Positions 26,460 through 38,162 of a DNA stretch of 64,000 nt are shown here, in pieces. The notes beneath the pieces are model-generated. The model searched no databases. It was not told the DNA's origin and saw nothing but the letters and a program-made list of their open reading frames with translations. Where the stretch lies: assembly GCA_003586115.2 (NCBI GenBank), contig QVOM02000116.1:29799062-29863061 (forward strand), given 5' to 3'. This stretch comes from Salvator merianae (Eukaryota > Chordata > Lepidosauria > Squamata > Teiidae). The position numbers and the translations under genes are program-made. Numbering within the stretch: the stretch's first letter is position 1; every line of letters begins with the position of its first letter.

Positions 26460-26960
26460 GAGATAAACCATTTGAGACTACGTCAGGTTTAATTAATACA
26501 ACATGACCTGATCATTTGCACAGTTAGGAAAAAAGAAGTTTGCATTCTTTAAATACAGAGCTCAACCTAGAGATTATGCTAAGTTGCTTCATTCATAGTC
26601 TGCACTCCTCTGCACATGTCAGATGGCCGGTATTTGTCCCCTCTAGTGATAAACAAATTATACATGAAATCAATTCCACTTCACAATAATTTTCCCTATT
26701 GGGCATTATCTTTCCTCTTCTGCTGCCTCCAGTTAAGCATGCATCCTGTAACTTGCTAATGAGCTGGGGGCTCTCTGTTCCAGGTGGCACCCCCTGCCTC
26801 GAAGTCATGACATTTCCCATTTCGAATGCTGCTGGCATTTTTCGACAGCTCCTGCTAACTAGCCTTTTTGACCTGCGCTAAGAGGAACTCATCTCATTGA
26901 ATCCTCTAACCTGCCAATCATTCCAGCAAATGATCTTCACAGTCACTCCCAAGGCAGAGA
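26460..26960. other. Candidate conserved non-coding element
   Basis: Unique-looking, with moderate GC relative to the flanks and motif-dense (tttaattaata, gtgataaacaaattata, ttgctaatgagc). It carries overlapping open frames on both strands (26593-26838 minus, 26699-26881 plus), which indicates few stop triplets in any frame rather than a protein: neither translation looks like a known family. Inference only. The rest of 24671-29751 shows no feature. Confidence 0.25.
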
Positions 26961-29903
26961 GAAAAAAGAAACAGAAAGAAAGGAAAAGCTAGCAAGAGAA
27001 TGAGGGAGTAGGCAAGCAAGCTGCCTCTGCAGCTACCTAATGAGAATATTTTAAGTCTTGGAGGCAGCACAGAAACACAGAAAAACTGGTGGGAAAATTA
27101 GGATAGAACAGAATGCCAGTTCCTGTAATTACTGATTTCTTTCCATCCTGAGATCATGTCACAAGCAACATGCCTGAGCTGCATTTTTAAAAACAAGGGA
27201 AGCAAATCTTATATTGATACTAAAATACAGTTCATTCCTCTACCACCATCAACAGGCAATTCTCATCAGGCTGCTTTGTCAAACATCATTCTTTTGAAAT
27301 TAATTAAGAACTTGAAGCTTGCTAAAATAAATCTCTGCAGCTAGAAATTATATGGATTTGGAGTTAAAGGGCTGTGGCTGTGTCCTAAGCTTATCGTGAT
27401 GTTTCCATACAGCTTTTCCATATACTGTAAACACAACATACAATTTGTACATCATGAGCATAAGAACATTTTAAGAAACACAATTATTAAATGTGTTTTC
27501 TTTTGGCACATTTTTATACAGTAGAAGCTTTGTTTCTATGTTGCTTTCCTGAAATAAGAATATTCAGTTATATTAAAATTTAACTTTGAACGGACAAACT
27601 AAAACCATAGTTGCAACATCTTTAATAATTAAGGACTGAGGAACTGGATTCTTACCATCGTTATCTTGTCACAATATCAGTACAGATCTACCTGTTTCAG
27701 TAATAATGTTATATAACTACTGTAAGTTATACAGATTTTATCCCACAATATAGCTATATTTTGAGTAACTTGTACTTAATTCTATTCCAATCTTGATAGC
27801 AGTTATCCCAAAATCGCAAGATACTGAATGTAAACTGTACCAACCATTTACTAACAGCTCCTTAGCAACACCATATTCTGTTAGTTTAAGATAAGGACTT
27901 TTAAATCAAGATTATCAATTTCTATCCCTACCATCCTTCATTAGACCTTTGACACTATTTTAATTTACTGTGAAGATAGAAACAACAGCCTATTATACTA
28001 TAGTATATCAAGGTCCTGCATTGGATTGAACCAGTACTTAAGCATCTCTGTTCTAATAGGAAAGATTTGTCCTGCAGCTAATAATGCCTAATTCCCATTA
28101 ACCTTAGTGGCCATTGGTACTAGGCAGCTGAATTGAGTTGGTCTCCAGGGCATTTCTTTTCTGTGCTTCATGGGCTGCTTCAGTCACTCTACACTACGTA
28201 ACTATTATTTCAGATATAAATGTTGGAAGCCCCTGTTTGCTAAAACAATCTTTGCATATAGTTTGATGACCTGTAATTCACAGCATATTTGACTCCAGAA
28301 CTTTACCAAGAATAAAAATTATATCTGCATTGTGAAATGTTTAGACTATAGCTCGGAGACAATGCTTTTCCACTGGCTTTGGTGTCTGTGAAGGTTACAG
28401 GCCATGTGTCAGAATTAAAGCCTTCTGCTTTGCCTAAAAACCTCCATTTCTCCCCTTCAGTGGTTACACCTCCCCCCCTTCCAGACAAAGCCTGGCCAAA
28501 GGATCATGTGGCACACAATAACCCTAAAAAATGAGGTAACCTATAGGAGAAATAGGTCATTTTAGAATTCCTTTTTCTTCTCTTTTTAGTCATTGTATTA
28601 AGACATTGTCCTCAATGTATTCAAATGTCATTTCAGACTATCAGCTCACTACAACTCAAACAGCCTTTTATGCTGAAACAGACCACTGACAGACGAAAAA
28701 GGATCATTTAGTTGGCATCTGCTGTTATCACAGTATTAATCACACAGTGGACACTGAGCATAGAATACTCCATGTCCTGTATCCCAAATTTGAAAACATA
28801 AAGGAAAAAGGCAAAAATGAATTATGCATCATAAGAATATCTATACTATGAATATCTGGCAGGTTCTGTTAAACACAAGATGCTTACATTAAAATCTTAT
28901 ATAGTACAAGAGCCTTCATAAAACTGAAGCTGGGGAATAATAAAAATAAATAAGTAATATCTGCACCTTTACACAAGTAAACCGTTCACATTATGCAGAA
29001 TAAGGAAAAAGAAACTTGGTTATAGTCCTTGTCCCAAGAAGTTCTGCCTTTCTAGTGCTAATTACAGCAAACCAATAATCAGGAATGCTTTGCAAAGGGA
29101 AGGTGAATGTTCAGAATATATTGCAGCATCAAATATTCTTACTTGGCAATCTCTCCCTCAGGCAAAGAAGAGAAAGAATCCCTAGGGAGAGCACTAGTTT
29201 TAGTTGTTGGTCTCAATTTTCATTAAATATTTGATGCAAAGTTAGCAAAAATATACGTTGACTTTTAACAATTCTTAATCTTGTTCTTAAAATCACAATA
29301 ACAGTAATATTGCATTTGACTCTTTTTTTTTTTTTGCAATTTTTGCTGTTATTCAGAGAGAAACAGTTTATGAACGCAAGGCCTACTTATGGAGAGATTT
29401 TCCTGTAAGAGAGAAGAAAGGGCAAATCACATGTGACCTTTACTGTGCATTTTGGTTTTTCATCAGATGATTCTCTCACACTTGTGTCAATAGATTCAAT
29501 TTGGATTTGGAGCCTAACATAATTTAAGAGAGAGATTTACTTTTTCCACTGCCATATTCTAACGTTATCATCCCATTCCTTACTGTGATAGAAAAAATTT
29601 ACACAGCATTTCCTAACACGCACACAAAGAAATTATTTAATTGGCTTCTATGCCACAGATTGCAAATCATGGTATACTGTTTACAAGTTTCAAAATGAAC
29701 AAAACAATAGAAGAAAGGCACCACCACCCCACTCAGAAAACAGAAAACCAGATTAATCATGCAGGCCAGGGGGGTTTAGAGCTAAAGAATGAGCCAAGTG
29801 CACAGGATGGGAACTAGCGGGGTGGTAAAGATGGGCTCGGATGTATCCAGGTACTGAAACCTGCAAGACTTTATGGGTCAAAATCAACAATTTTGAATTA
29901 GGC

Positions 29904-30384
29904 ACCATGTTTTCTCTTTGGCTCCCCAACTTCATAAAATCTCCACAAAAACAAGGTTTGAACAACTGGACATCATGACAACACTGGGTCAATTACAGAC
30001 TATTCCCTACCACAAAAGATATTGTACATGTGGTGACACTGACCCAGAAGATTTGATACACTTCTTCTTGGAATGCTGTCTAAATAACAGCATCAGGGAC
30101 AGATATTTAATCCCCTTTCGAGAGAACCATCCATTACTTGGCAATAAGACAGAACTACATATATTACTTAGTGGATTAGATAAGCATACTACCCTAAGAG
30201 TGGCACTGTTCATGTTTAAGGCCATGAAGATTTGAGCCGCATAACAAAATGTGGAAGGCTAAGCAAGATAGATAGAATGTTGTTGATTTTAAATAATATT
30301 TGTTGATTTTATATATAATATTTGGTTTTTAAATCTTACTTTTGATATGGTCAATATTGATTTAGCAATAAAATTGATTTGATC
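29904..30384 (+). mobile_element. 5'-truncated LINE of another clade, with 12-bp target-site duplication
   Basis: A 481-bp insertion flanked by the exact direct repeat TTTGAATTAGGC (29892-29903 and 30385-30396). Removing it restores the host LINE sequence. It carries an open C-terminal frame (29918-30235) with a zinc-knuckle-like pattern, C-x-C-x8-H-x4-C, in RYCTCGDTDPEDLIHFFLEC. A 150-bp AT-rich 3' UTR follows, ending aaaattgatttgatc. This layout is that of non-LTR retrotransposon 3' ends. I cannot assign the clade with certainty. The intact frame and exact duplication mean it is younger than its host. Confidence 0.85.
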
Positions 30385-30740
30385 TTTGAATTAGGCCCAA
30401 AAGCAGAATAGTAACCAATGCAGTGACTGAAGCAGGAGTGTTGCACTGCCATATTTCCCATGACTGGTTAACAAAATGACCACTGCATTTCGCATCAGCT
30501 GAAGCTTCCAAGTCACCTTCAAATGTAGCCCTACATAGAGAGTGTTGCAATAGTCCAGATATAAAATAACAAGAACCTGAGTGACTGGTTGACACAAGGG
30601 TGGAACTGCCATAAGAAATAAAGATGTGCAAATGTTCCTTTTGCCATCAATAAAGACCCTCAGATCACCAAACTTATTTTTATAAACAGATCTTAGAACC
30701 TTTCTGTGAGCTAGGCAGACAACTCAGCCAAAGACACTTT

Positions 30741-31194
30741 GGGACTTTCTGAATTTACCTCTAGTCCAGATGGTATTCGTCTTCACACTCCCTTCACATT
30801 GCCTACACACTGGTATGGACTAGAGAAGCCTTGCCGTTGCAAACCACCCTTGGTACACTTCATCTGCAAACAATGGAGCATATTCTGGATCAGGAAGCCC
30901 AAAATGGCTCCTGGTCCACTTCTGGTCTGAATACTAGTAGACCTCAGTGACAAGGTCTACTGGTGTACTAGGGCCATATGCTGCTGAAATGACTGCCCTG
31001 AGGCTCCAAGGCTTCTTTCCCCTAAAATGACTCCCCTGGGGGCTTCATTCCTGGCTGTCAGGACCAGCTCTGAAGCTTACATGAGCTTCAGGCCAGTGCA
31101 CGGTCACAGATCTGAACTAGATCAGGAAAAGCACCTGCCAGATCTGGACTTGAAACCTGCAGGTGTAGATCACAAAGGTAAATGTATAAAGGTC
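30741..31194 (+). mobile_element. Non-autonomous inverted-repeat element, copy 1, nested in the LINE
   Basis: The termini are gggactttctgaatttacct (30741-30760) and aggtaaatgtataaaggtc (31176-31194), which are imperfect inverted repeats of each other. The core segment (ctgctgaaatgactgccct then gaggctccaaggc) matches the cores of the copies at 55861 and 61109. It interrupts the minus-strand LINE between the NKLRLNPSKT and LDYCN blocks. There is no open frame, so it depends on another element for movement. Confidence 0.65.
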
Positions 31195-31451
31195 ATTAGT
31201 CTTGGAAGGATTCAGTCTGAGCTTGTTTCTGATCAACCATATCTGCACCTCCTCCAGACACTGGGTCAGCATGTCAACAGCATCACTGGGATGGCAAGAA
31301 GGAAAGCTATACAACCGAGTATCATGAGCATAATGATGATACCTTACTCCATACCTATGGATACTCCCCAAAAGGCTTCATATAGGTGATAAAATGTGCA
31401 GCAGAAATAAACAAGTTCTGAAGAACTTCACAAGTGAGCTCTTAGGACTGT

Positions 31452-31482
31452 GATCTCACACACACATACACACACACACACG
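31452..31482. repeat. (CA)n microsatellite
   Basis: About 14 CA units interrupted by one TA. Confidence 0.9.
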
Positions 31483-32824
31483 TACTGATTGGAATTACAA
31501 AGGAAACACTGGACCCATTGCCAAAAAATGCTACCAGTCCCCGACTCCTGCAACCCATCCAAAGAATACTATGGTTGGTAGCACTGAAAGTTGCTGAAAA
31601 GTCCAGCAAAGTCAGGAGAGTTGAATTACTCAAATTCAGTTCTGCAAACTATTATTGACCACTGTGATCAATGATGTTTCAGTACTGTGTTCATGCTGAA
31701 GCCTGACTGGTCTCATAAATCCATTTCCTCCATGACCTCTTGTGGCTGTTTGCCAAAAATCTCCACCAATATCTGGCCTAAAAAGGGAGGGTTGGAAATG
31801 GGAAATTTTCTGGAGGCTAGGATCCAGGGATGCCCCCTCCAGTAGGAAATGCACCACTGCCTCCTTCATAGAAAAGAGTATACCTCCTCCTTCAGAGATG
31901 CATTTACTACCTCCGGATCCAAACTCTTACCTCCCTTCCAGCTGCACACAACACGGATCTAAAACACAGACGGCCAAGCTAAGCTCAGAAAGTACATGGT
32001 CCATATCCTCCACGTCCACAAACTCAGATTCATCCCAAAGCAAGTAAAAAAACCTTCTGTTATCTCATTGGGAACTGCTAACAGATAGTCCAGATCTATC
32101 CAGAGATGACTGATTTAATCTGCAAAATGTCAGTAGAAACATCACAGTGGCCTGATGGAAAATCAACAGAAGGACCAAACAATCCTAAAAATGGATGCTG
32201 AACATGAGTCAGCAGATGGGATGGAAGTGGAGAAAGAAGTTCATTTTCATCTCCTTTATTGCCACGGAATATTACTCTAAATAGGCTAGCCATCATGTCT
32301 CATTGCCTTCAGATCATGGTTTCTTCCACTGTCACTCTAGACATTTTCGCTTTCATTTTATTTCCTGGAGTTCCTGAAACGCCAGGGAGCAGAATAGGCT
32401 CTGTGGGGGCAAAAAGACTAATCAAGAACAATAACATCCAGTGCCATATATCTTAATATCTTAGTAATGAGTGGCACAAAAGACAAAGCACAGATTTATG
32501 GGCTGTAATTCAGTGTCAGCTGGCCCCTAAGGCTGCTGCCTATAAACTATTGTCATATCCTGTAGCTCCCGATTCCCTTTCATATATTATTTAGGTAAGG
32601 GCTGGCTAGTGTGTGTTTAATACAGTATGCTCCTTAAGATCAATGTTTATATGGATTTGCTCAGAACTGCAGTCTTATACCATCTCAACTACCATTAGTT
32701 CTACCTATTCTGACAGCTGGTACCACTTTTCTTTACCTGCCTTGCCCTCTACACCCCCACACGTTTTAATGGGTATTGTCCGCTATTGCGATATACTTCT
32801 GTGCAGAGTTGTGTAAGTGTCATA

Positions 32825-33243
32825 GGCCCCTTCTAGATGAGGTACTGGGGGTGTTCTGGAAGCATCTTTTAAGTAGGATCACCCATATGCTTTCCCTGAT
32901 GGCATTCCCAAACTGTACTGTTAAAGGATAAGGAACTCTGAACGTGCAGAGGTTGGGTCAGCTTGGGAAGAGGTGGAATGGTTTGTGCCATATTATTTGC
33001 CTCCTGGGAGGGTGCTTTCCCCAACCTGCCTTTTTCTAGGGGCAAGCACTGCCTTCCCCCAATTCTCTGTTTGGTCAATTAAAGTAAAAGAGGGATGGAG
33101 AAGGGAAGAGAGGAGAGTGGAGCATCACTTCTGCTCTGCTCTTTCTCCCTCTTCCAAGCCTCTCAGGAGATAGGTATGTAGAATGCTTTAAGCCACTTGG
33201 ATGAGGCAGCTCAAAGTCTATGTCATCCTCATCTAGAAGCTCC
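32825..33243. mobile_element. Short DNA element with terminal inverted repeats
   Basis: Left end GGCCCCTTCTAGATGAGG (32825-32842); right end CCTCATCTAGAAGCTCC (33227-33243), its near-perfect reverse complement. Length is 419 bp, with no transposase frame, as in a MITE. I see no convincing target-site duplication. The ends resemble the ggcccttctac... termini of the other inverted-repeat family, but the interiors differ. Confidence 0.7.
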
Positions 33244-33584
33244 CACAGACTATACAATGAAATTAGGATAAAATACTGTTGAGTACACTAAGGCTTTTAT
33301 GTAGAATTTAGTTTATTGTTTACTGTGTTTTCAACATGCCATTCACTTGGGGGTCTAAAAAAGCACATACACATACACATCTACCCATTCAAAAATACAA
33401 AAGAAAAAAACAAATGAAAATTTAAATAATTCAGAATTATTAAATAAAACAAAATACAAGGTACAAAGTATATAAACATAAAAGAAAGGAGAGAAAGAGA
33501 AACAAACATTTCTTCAATCAAGTGCCAAGGCCAATGAAGGTTTCGGCCCCAGCTTGCAAGTCTCAGAGCAAGATATAAGGTATT

Positions 33585-33760
33585 CCCTTACACCAAGTCA
33601 GACCATGAGACTAAAACAAATGGTATTGTCTCTGACAGCAACTCCCTGAGCTCTCAGTTTGAGAAAAATTCCAATCTCAATTCCAAGCCTCCTGTAACTG
33701 ATATTGGACTCTGCATAAAACCTCATTCTGTCACTGAGCCTTATGCAAAACAAATATAGA
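33585..33760 (-). mobile_element. tRNA-derived SINE, diverged
   Basis: On the plus strand the tail reads cttacaccaagtcagaccatg, a signature I know from reptile SINEs (accaagtcagaccattggtcc). The sequence then leads to a degraded tRNA-like head in reverse complement (gatattggactctgcataaa, then ctgtcactgagcctta). It has the same layout as the SINE at 15880. Confidence 0.55.
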
Positions 33761-36700
33761 GAGGGGAGTAAGAAGAAAACTTAGGCAACTAGGATTTTAA
33801 CAATCTTTTTTTCTTAGATGATTTCCCTTTTCCAATCCTTGGCATACCCTAGAGCTGTGGCAATGAATCAGACGCATATGAACGCATATTATAGTGACAC
33901 TCAGGCTCTTAGAAAGTACAATCATTATATGCTGTTGAGCAATAGGCTAGGACCTTTTTATTCACCAAGGCATTTTAGATAGTGGAACATGGTGGCACTG
34001 TTTACATTTATTTTATTCTACTGCTTACACTTATTATGGTGTCTTATGCATCTTTAGTACATTTTATTTTAGCCTATGCTTTTAATCTATATTTTTAATC
34101 TTTGTAAGCATCCAGAAAACTTTAATTATTTATCTAGAGTACTGATTATTCTTTGGTCTTTAATCTTTCAGTCATGAACAAAATCTGCAAAATTATCTCA
34201 TCATGATAAATGGCATGGCCTTCAGGAAAGAAAAATGGTTCCAATAAAATATACCTTCAGTGCAAGTGTGCGAAGACATTTACACAGCATAGTTATTTTC
34301 CTGGACGGTTTTTAATGATTTTCATATGCATTCTAGTAAGCTTTGCTTTGCTGATCTGGGTGCATACAAAGGTTGGCACCTTATCAGTTTCACCAACAGT
34401 TCACAACCGCTAAAAGTGAGCAAAAGCTTATTTTTATGCAGACAATTTTGAGTAAGACAATAAAGTCAGCAGAATCACTCCCTGAAGTGTTATCTAAATA
34501 AGGGTTTATTTTTCATTTAAACTTTACAGTTAGTTAATATTCTGAGAGTAATTTAACTCTTTCTTGGCATTTTAACATTATTCTAGGAAATAAAATGTAT
34601 TTGCCTAAAAACTGAGAATTAAAATTAGCAAAGAGTTAATGTATGTCTGAGTGGGTTAGCTTGCAGGCAATACAACAGTAAATACCAAGAAAAAATAGTA
34701 TATCCCTTTCCCTCAAGCCTGTTGTTGTTGTTAAATTTCAACAACTGGGGTGGCTACCTACATCCAGAGTGTAAAAACATCAACTATTTCCACTATATAA
34801 ACAAGATTCCCCAGTAATTTTGCTGATGCAGTTAAAATGAAAATGTGTCTGGAATTTAGACAGCTGTTAAAAGCAACTGATTACCATTATTAGTTTTCTG
34901 TTTAGATTTTCATTCAGAACTCACAGTTCCATTAAATCTTAACATAATTTTGTTAGACTTTTTAAAAGACTACATCCAAAAATCCTCATGAATGTCTTTA
35001 CAGATAAAACACAAGAATGGAGAAAAAAGAACAGTTATTAACACCCGGATTCCCAAAAATGGTGTTAAGGGAAACAAAAGGATTCAGTATAAAACTACAT
35101 GCCAAAATACCAAAATACAAATAGAATAAAATGTAAGAAATATAATATCTAACATTTTAACAGGTAAAACACAGAAGAGGCATATATACAATAAAACAGT
35201 ACCTAACATTAGACCCCTGAGTCAATGAAACAAAATCTAGGTTGACACAGGTAATTTAGAGATTATAATCTCTTGGGCTGAATATGTGTCTCCTTCAGTT
35301 AATACCAGATATTCTCAGGCTATAATGTCTAAGTATAATCAGTTATTTGGAAGGAATGGTAGATGAATACTTGTTTCAGGCTAACAAGGGCTCCAGCGTT
35401 GGGAGATCAGTTCCATACAGATATAAGAAGTTAAATAAGTTTCAACTATAAAATTGTCTTCAGTTGCTTTGATAAAAGAAAATAATGCAAGGGTCTCAAA
35501 AGACTCTGAAATATCAGATGACATGCCAAATATAACAGAAATAAACTACTCTAATACAACTAAATAATATCATTAAAAACATAAATTATAATATAATGAA
35601 CTACAGGCAGATTCACCATGAAAACAAATGTGATCATTTATGCCTTTTCAGAATTACTATGCTATAAAGTACCCAACAGTAGAAAGCTTATAAAAAGGAG
35701 CCAGATAGAACACTGGTTGCAGCTGAGGAAAAAGAGAATAGTCACAGTAATTCTAGCATCTACTTAAAGGAAAATTTATCAAACAAATATAACCATGGCC
35801 AAAGAATATTCTACAGAATGGAGGGCCACTCAATGTCATTGTATAACCCAACGGAGCTTGTGTTTGTGAAGTATGGATCCAAAATAGTTCCCTGTATTGT
35901 AGTTTATGGCATAAACCATTTTTGTAACTTTGAAATAGTTCTGTGCAGAAATATTTAATTTCATTCGTTGAATGATGGAAATTGTGAACATGGGAAACTC
36001 ATCTTTGTGGCCAACAAAGGCCACAACCAAACCAGGTTTAGCTAATTTTTAAAACACTTAAATATCTCATTTGAAATCATTGTGCTTTCACATAGCTAAC
36101 TTGACTGATTATGCCTTGGATCAAATCTTAAATAACATTTGAAAAAGACATCTACAGGACTGAAGTTCACAACTAGATTGCTTATTGCCAATTCCTATAT
36201 TTGACCATTATTGCTATCATACTGGCTAATAAGAAAGAGGACATAAAATTGCAGTGTGGTATTATTGGCAGAGATAAATTAAAACAGAAATTTTGGAATT
36301 ATTAGTGGCCCTATTTCAAGAAGTACTATCAAGCACTAAACAATTTGCTAGTTGCTTGGTACTGACTGGAAAGCTAACTTTGGAGACTACCAATATAACA
36401 TTAATCCTGCATTAGCACAGACCTGCCAAGACTTAGAGTCTTTCTGCATTTACCGGTATCCCAGTACAGTGTGAGGCCTAGACCCTTCTGGGCCTCTCTC
36501 TTCCACACACTAGCTGAGCCTAAAACATGACAGAGCTGCAAAAACCATTTACAAATACCACAGTTTCCAGGCCAAAACATAGAAAGACTCTCAGAGTGGC
36601 TGATTCACAGTATGCAATCTTAGACAAGTCCCTGTCTTCAGGTTTCCAATCTAAAAAAGATACAACACATGAGGACATGGTGACTGGAAGGGAACCGAAG

Positions 36701-38050
36701 AGCTTAATAGAATTGGAAAGGGAGCGACTTGGTAGAGTCAGTGTCTTCACAGGGCTAATGGAGTGGCCTGTATATTATATATTTTATGCGATGTGAGAAT
36801 ACCAGATACAATGATGTGTAACATCTGTTACATTCCAAAGTAGAATTTCATCTCTTGCTTCCATTACATTTAGCCAAAGCAACTAATATAAATCTTGTCT
36901 TTAAGATGACAGTACAGCTGCATTTGATATGCATAGTAATTACGATATTTTCTCCTGATTTAGTGCCTTTGATGCTAACAAAAAAGACAGTAGTAATACA
37001 TTCTTGAAACTATTATGTTGCTGACAGTTTGAAATTAGGGCTCTAAAAATGCTAATATGTAGCAAAAATAATCTAGCATTTTACAGTCTGCTTTATGTCC
37101 TTCTCTCTAATTTATTATTTCACCAAATGAATGCAACAGTTTCAGCCACGTTTAACTTTGTTTTTAATGGATTCTAAGGCTAAGATTGCTTTCAGCTGCC
37201 CACACATACAATATACTAGCACCAATTTATGCAGTTGCAACATTAATGAAATAATTAAAGCAACACTCAACATTCATGAGTTGACAATGTTTGGAAAGAG
37301 AATTCAAGAGAGATTTAAGACTTGTTCAATATTAAGGCACCTTATCTATTCAATAATACTATGCCCACCGGGATCATGTTTGAGTCACTCTTATTTTTCA
37401 AAGATCTGTTTTTAAAAAAGCTTTCCCCCCCGAGTTGAAACATGATGCTACACTTACATATATTACTTCACAAAGAAATATTTACTTTTCCACTTAATTT
37501 AGGATTTTTTAAAAAAAAAACTTTTATTTTTAAGATATAGTGCTAATATAGGGATTTTGTGTAGAAAATACTAGAAGCTGAACTGTAATGTCTAATCCTA
37601 AAGCTTTAGCAAAGACAGGACTGTAGTACAAGCCTTTGGTACCAAGGGTCAGTCTTTCACACACACTGGCTTCCCTATAATGATTGAAGTGTTATAACCC
37701 AGTGATGGTCAAACTGGAAAGAAATTACACAATATTTAAGCTGCTCTTCGTGATTCAACAGTGATGAGACACAGAGCTTAGAAAGAAACACAGAGGTGAA
37801 GAATTAGAATGACTTCTCAATACCCTCTGACACAGGCGCTGCTGGACTATAGCACTCCCACAGCTTGACTAAAGAAATTCTTGCAAAAATAATGTTGTTA
37901 CACAAGACTGCTGGGAAGCGTACCATACACAGTTTGCAAAGCCAGAGGTGAACAGACACACTAGAAAAAGTAAATGAGGGAATATGGGGAGGGGGGAACC
38001 CTAACAGCTGCTGACTTAAAGAATGCTATTCATGTTTACAAACTAGATAG
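33761..38050. other. Non-coding, no named repeat
   Basis: AT-rich sequence without recognisable genes. At 36436-36456 'gagtctttctgcatttaccgg' resembles the terminus of the inverted-repeat family, but no partner end is visible. Overlapping frames at 36520-36796 do not resemble a protein family. Confidence 0.45.
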
Positions 38051-38162
38051 CAAAAAAAAAAAAAAAAAAAGGAAAAGAAAGGAAAGGAAAGGAAAGGAAA
38101 GGAAAAGGAAAAGGAAACTGAAAAGAAAAAGGAAAAGAAAAAGAAAAAGAAAAAAAAAGATT
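38051..38162. repeat. Poly-A plus (GGAAA)n purine-rich low-complexity tract
   Basis: A run of about 20 A, then GGAAA/GAAAA-type units. The plus-strand Lys/Arg-rich frame across it (37974-38174) is an artefact of composition. Confidence 0.95.

Larger units (their letters stand above)
29752..32100 (-). mobile_element. L2/CR1-group LINE, RT region, split by two later insertions
   Basis: The minus-strand order of RT blocks is intact. Fingers: EHSTETSLITVVN and LLEGASLDPSLQ, 31640-31860. Palm A-like block: TLLTLLDFSATFSATNHSIL, about 31560-31630. Palm C block: YGVRYHHYAHDTRLY with NKLRLNPSKTN, 31200-31350, where the catalytic YADD is mutated to YAHD (31332-31321). C-terminal block: LDYCNTLYVGLHLKVTWKLQ and then SLHWLLFCF, 30391-30560. 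The 3' region is 29752-29903. A DNA element (30741-31194) and a second LINE (29904-30384) interrupt it. Open plus-strand frames in this region are shadows. Confidence 0.85.

Noticed and set aside
31027..31389. 120-codon plus-strand frame
   Set aside because: It overlaps the junction of the inverted-repeat element and the minus-strand LINE palm region and has no protein-like motif.
31742..32047. 101-codon plus-strand frame
   Set aside because: It lies opposite the reverse transcriptase fingers of a minus-strand LINE whose reading (EHSTETSLITVVN) is recognisable, so this is a shadow.
36520..36796. Overlapping frames on both strands (76 and 89 codons)
   Set aside because: No recognisable motif, no splice signals in a consistent arrangement, no start context. 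Treated as chance.
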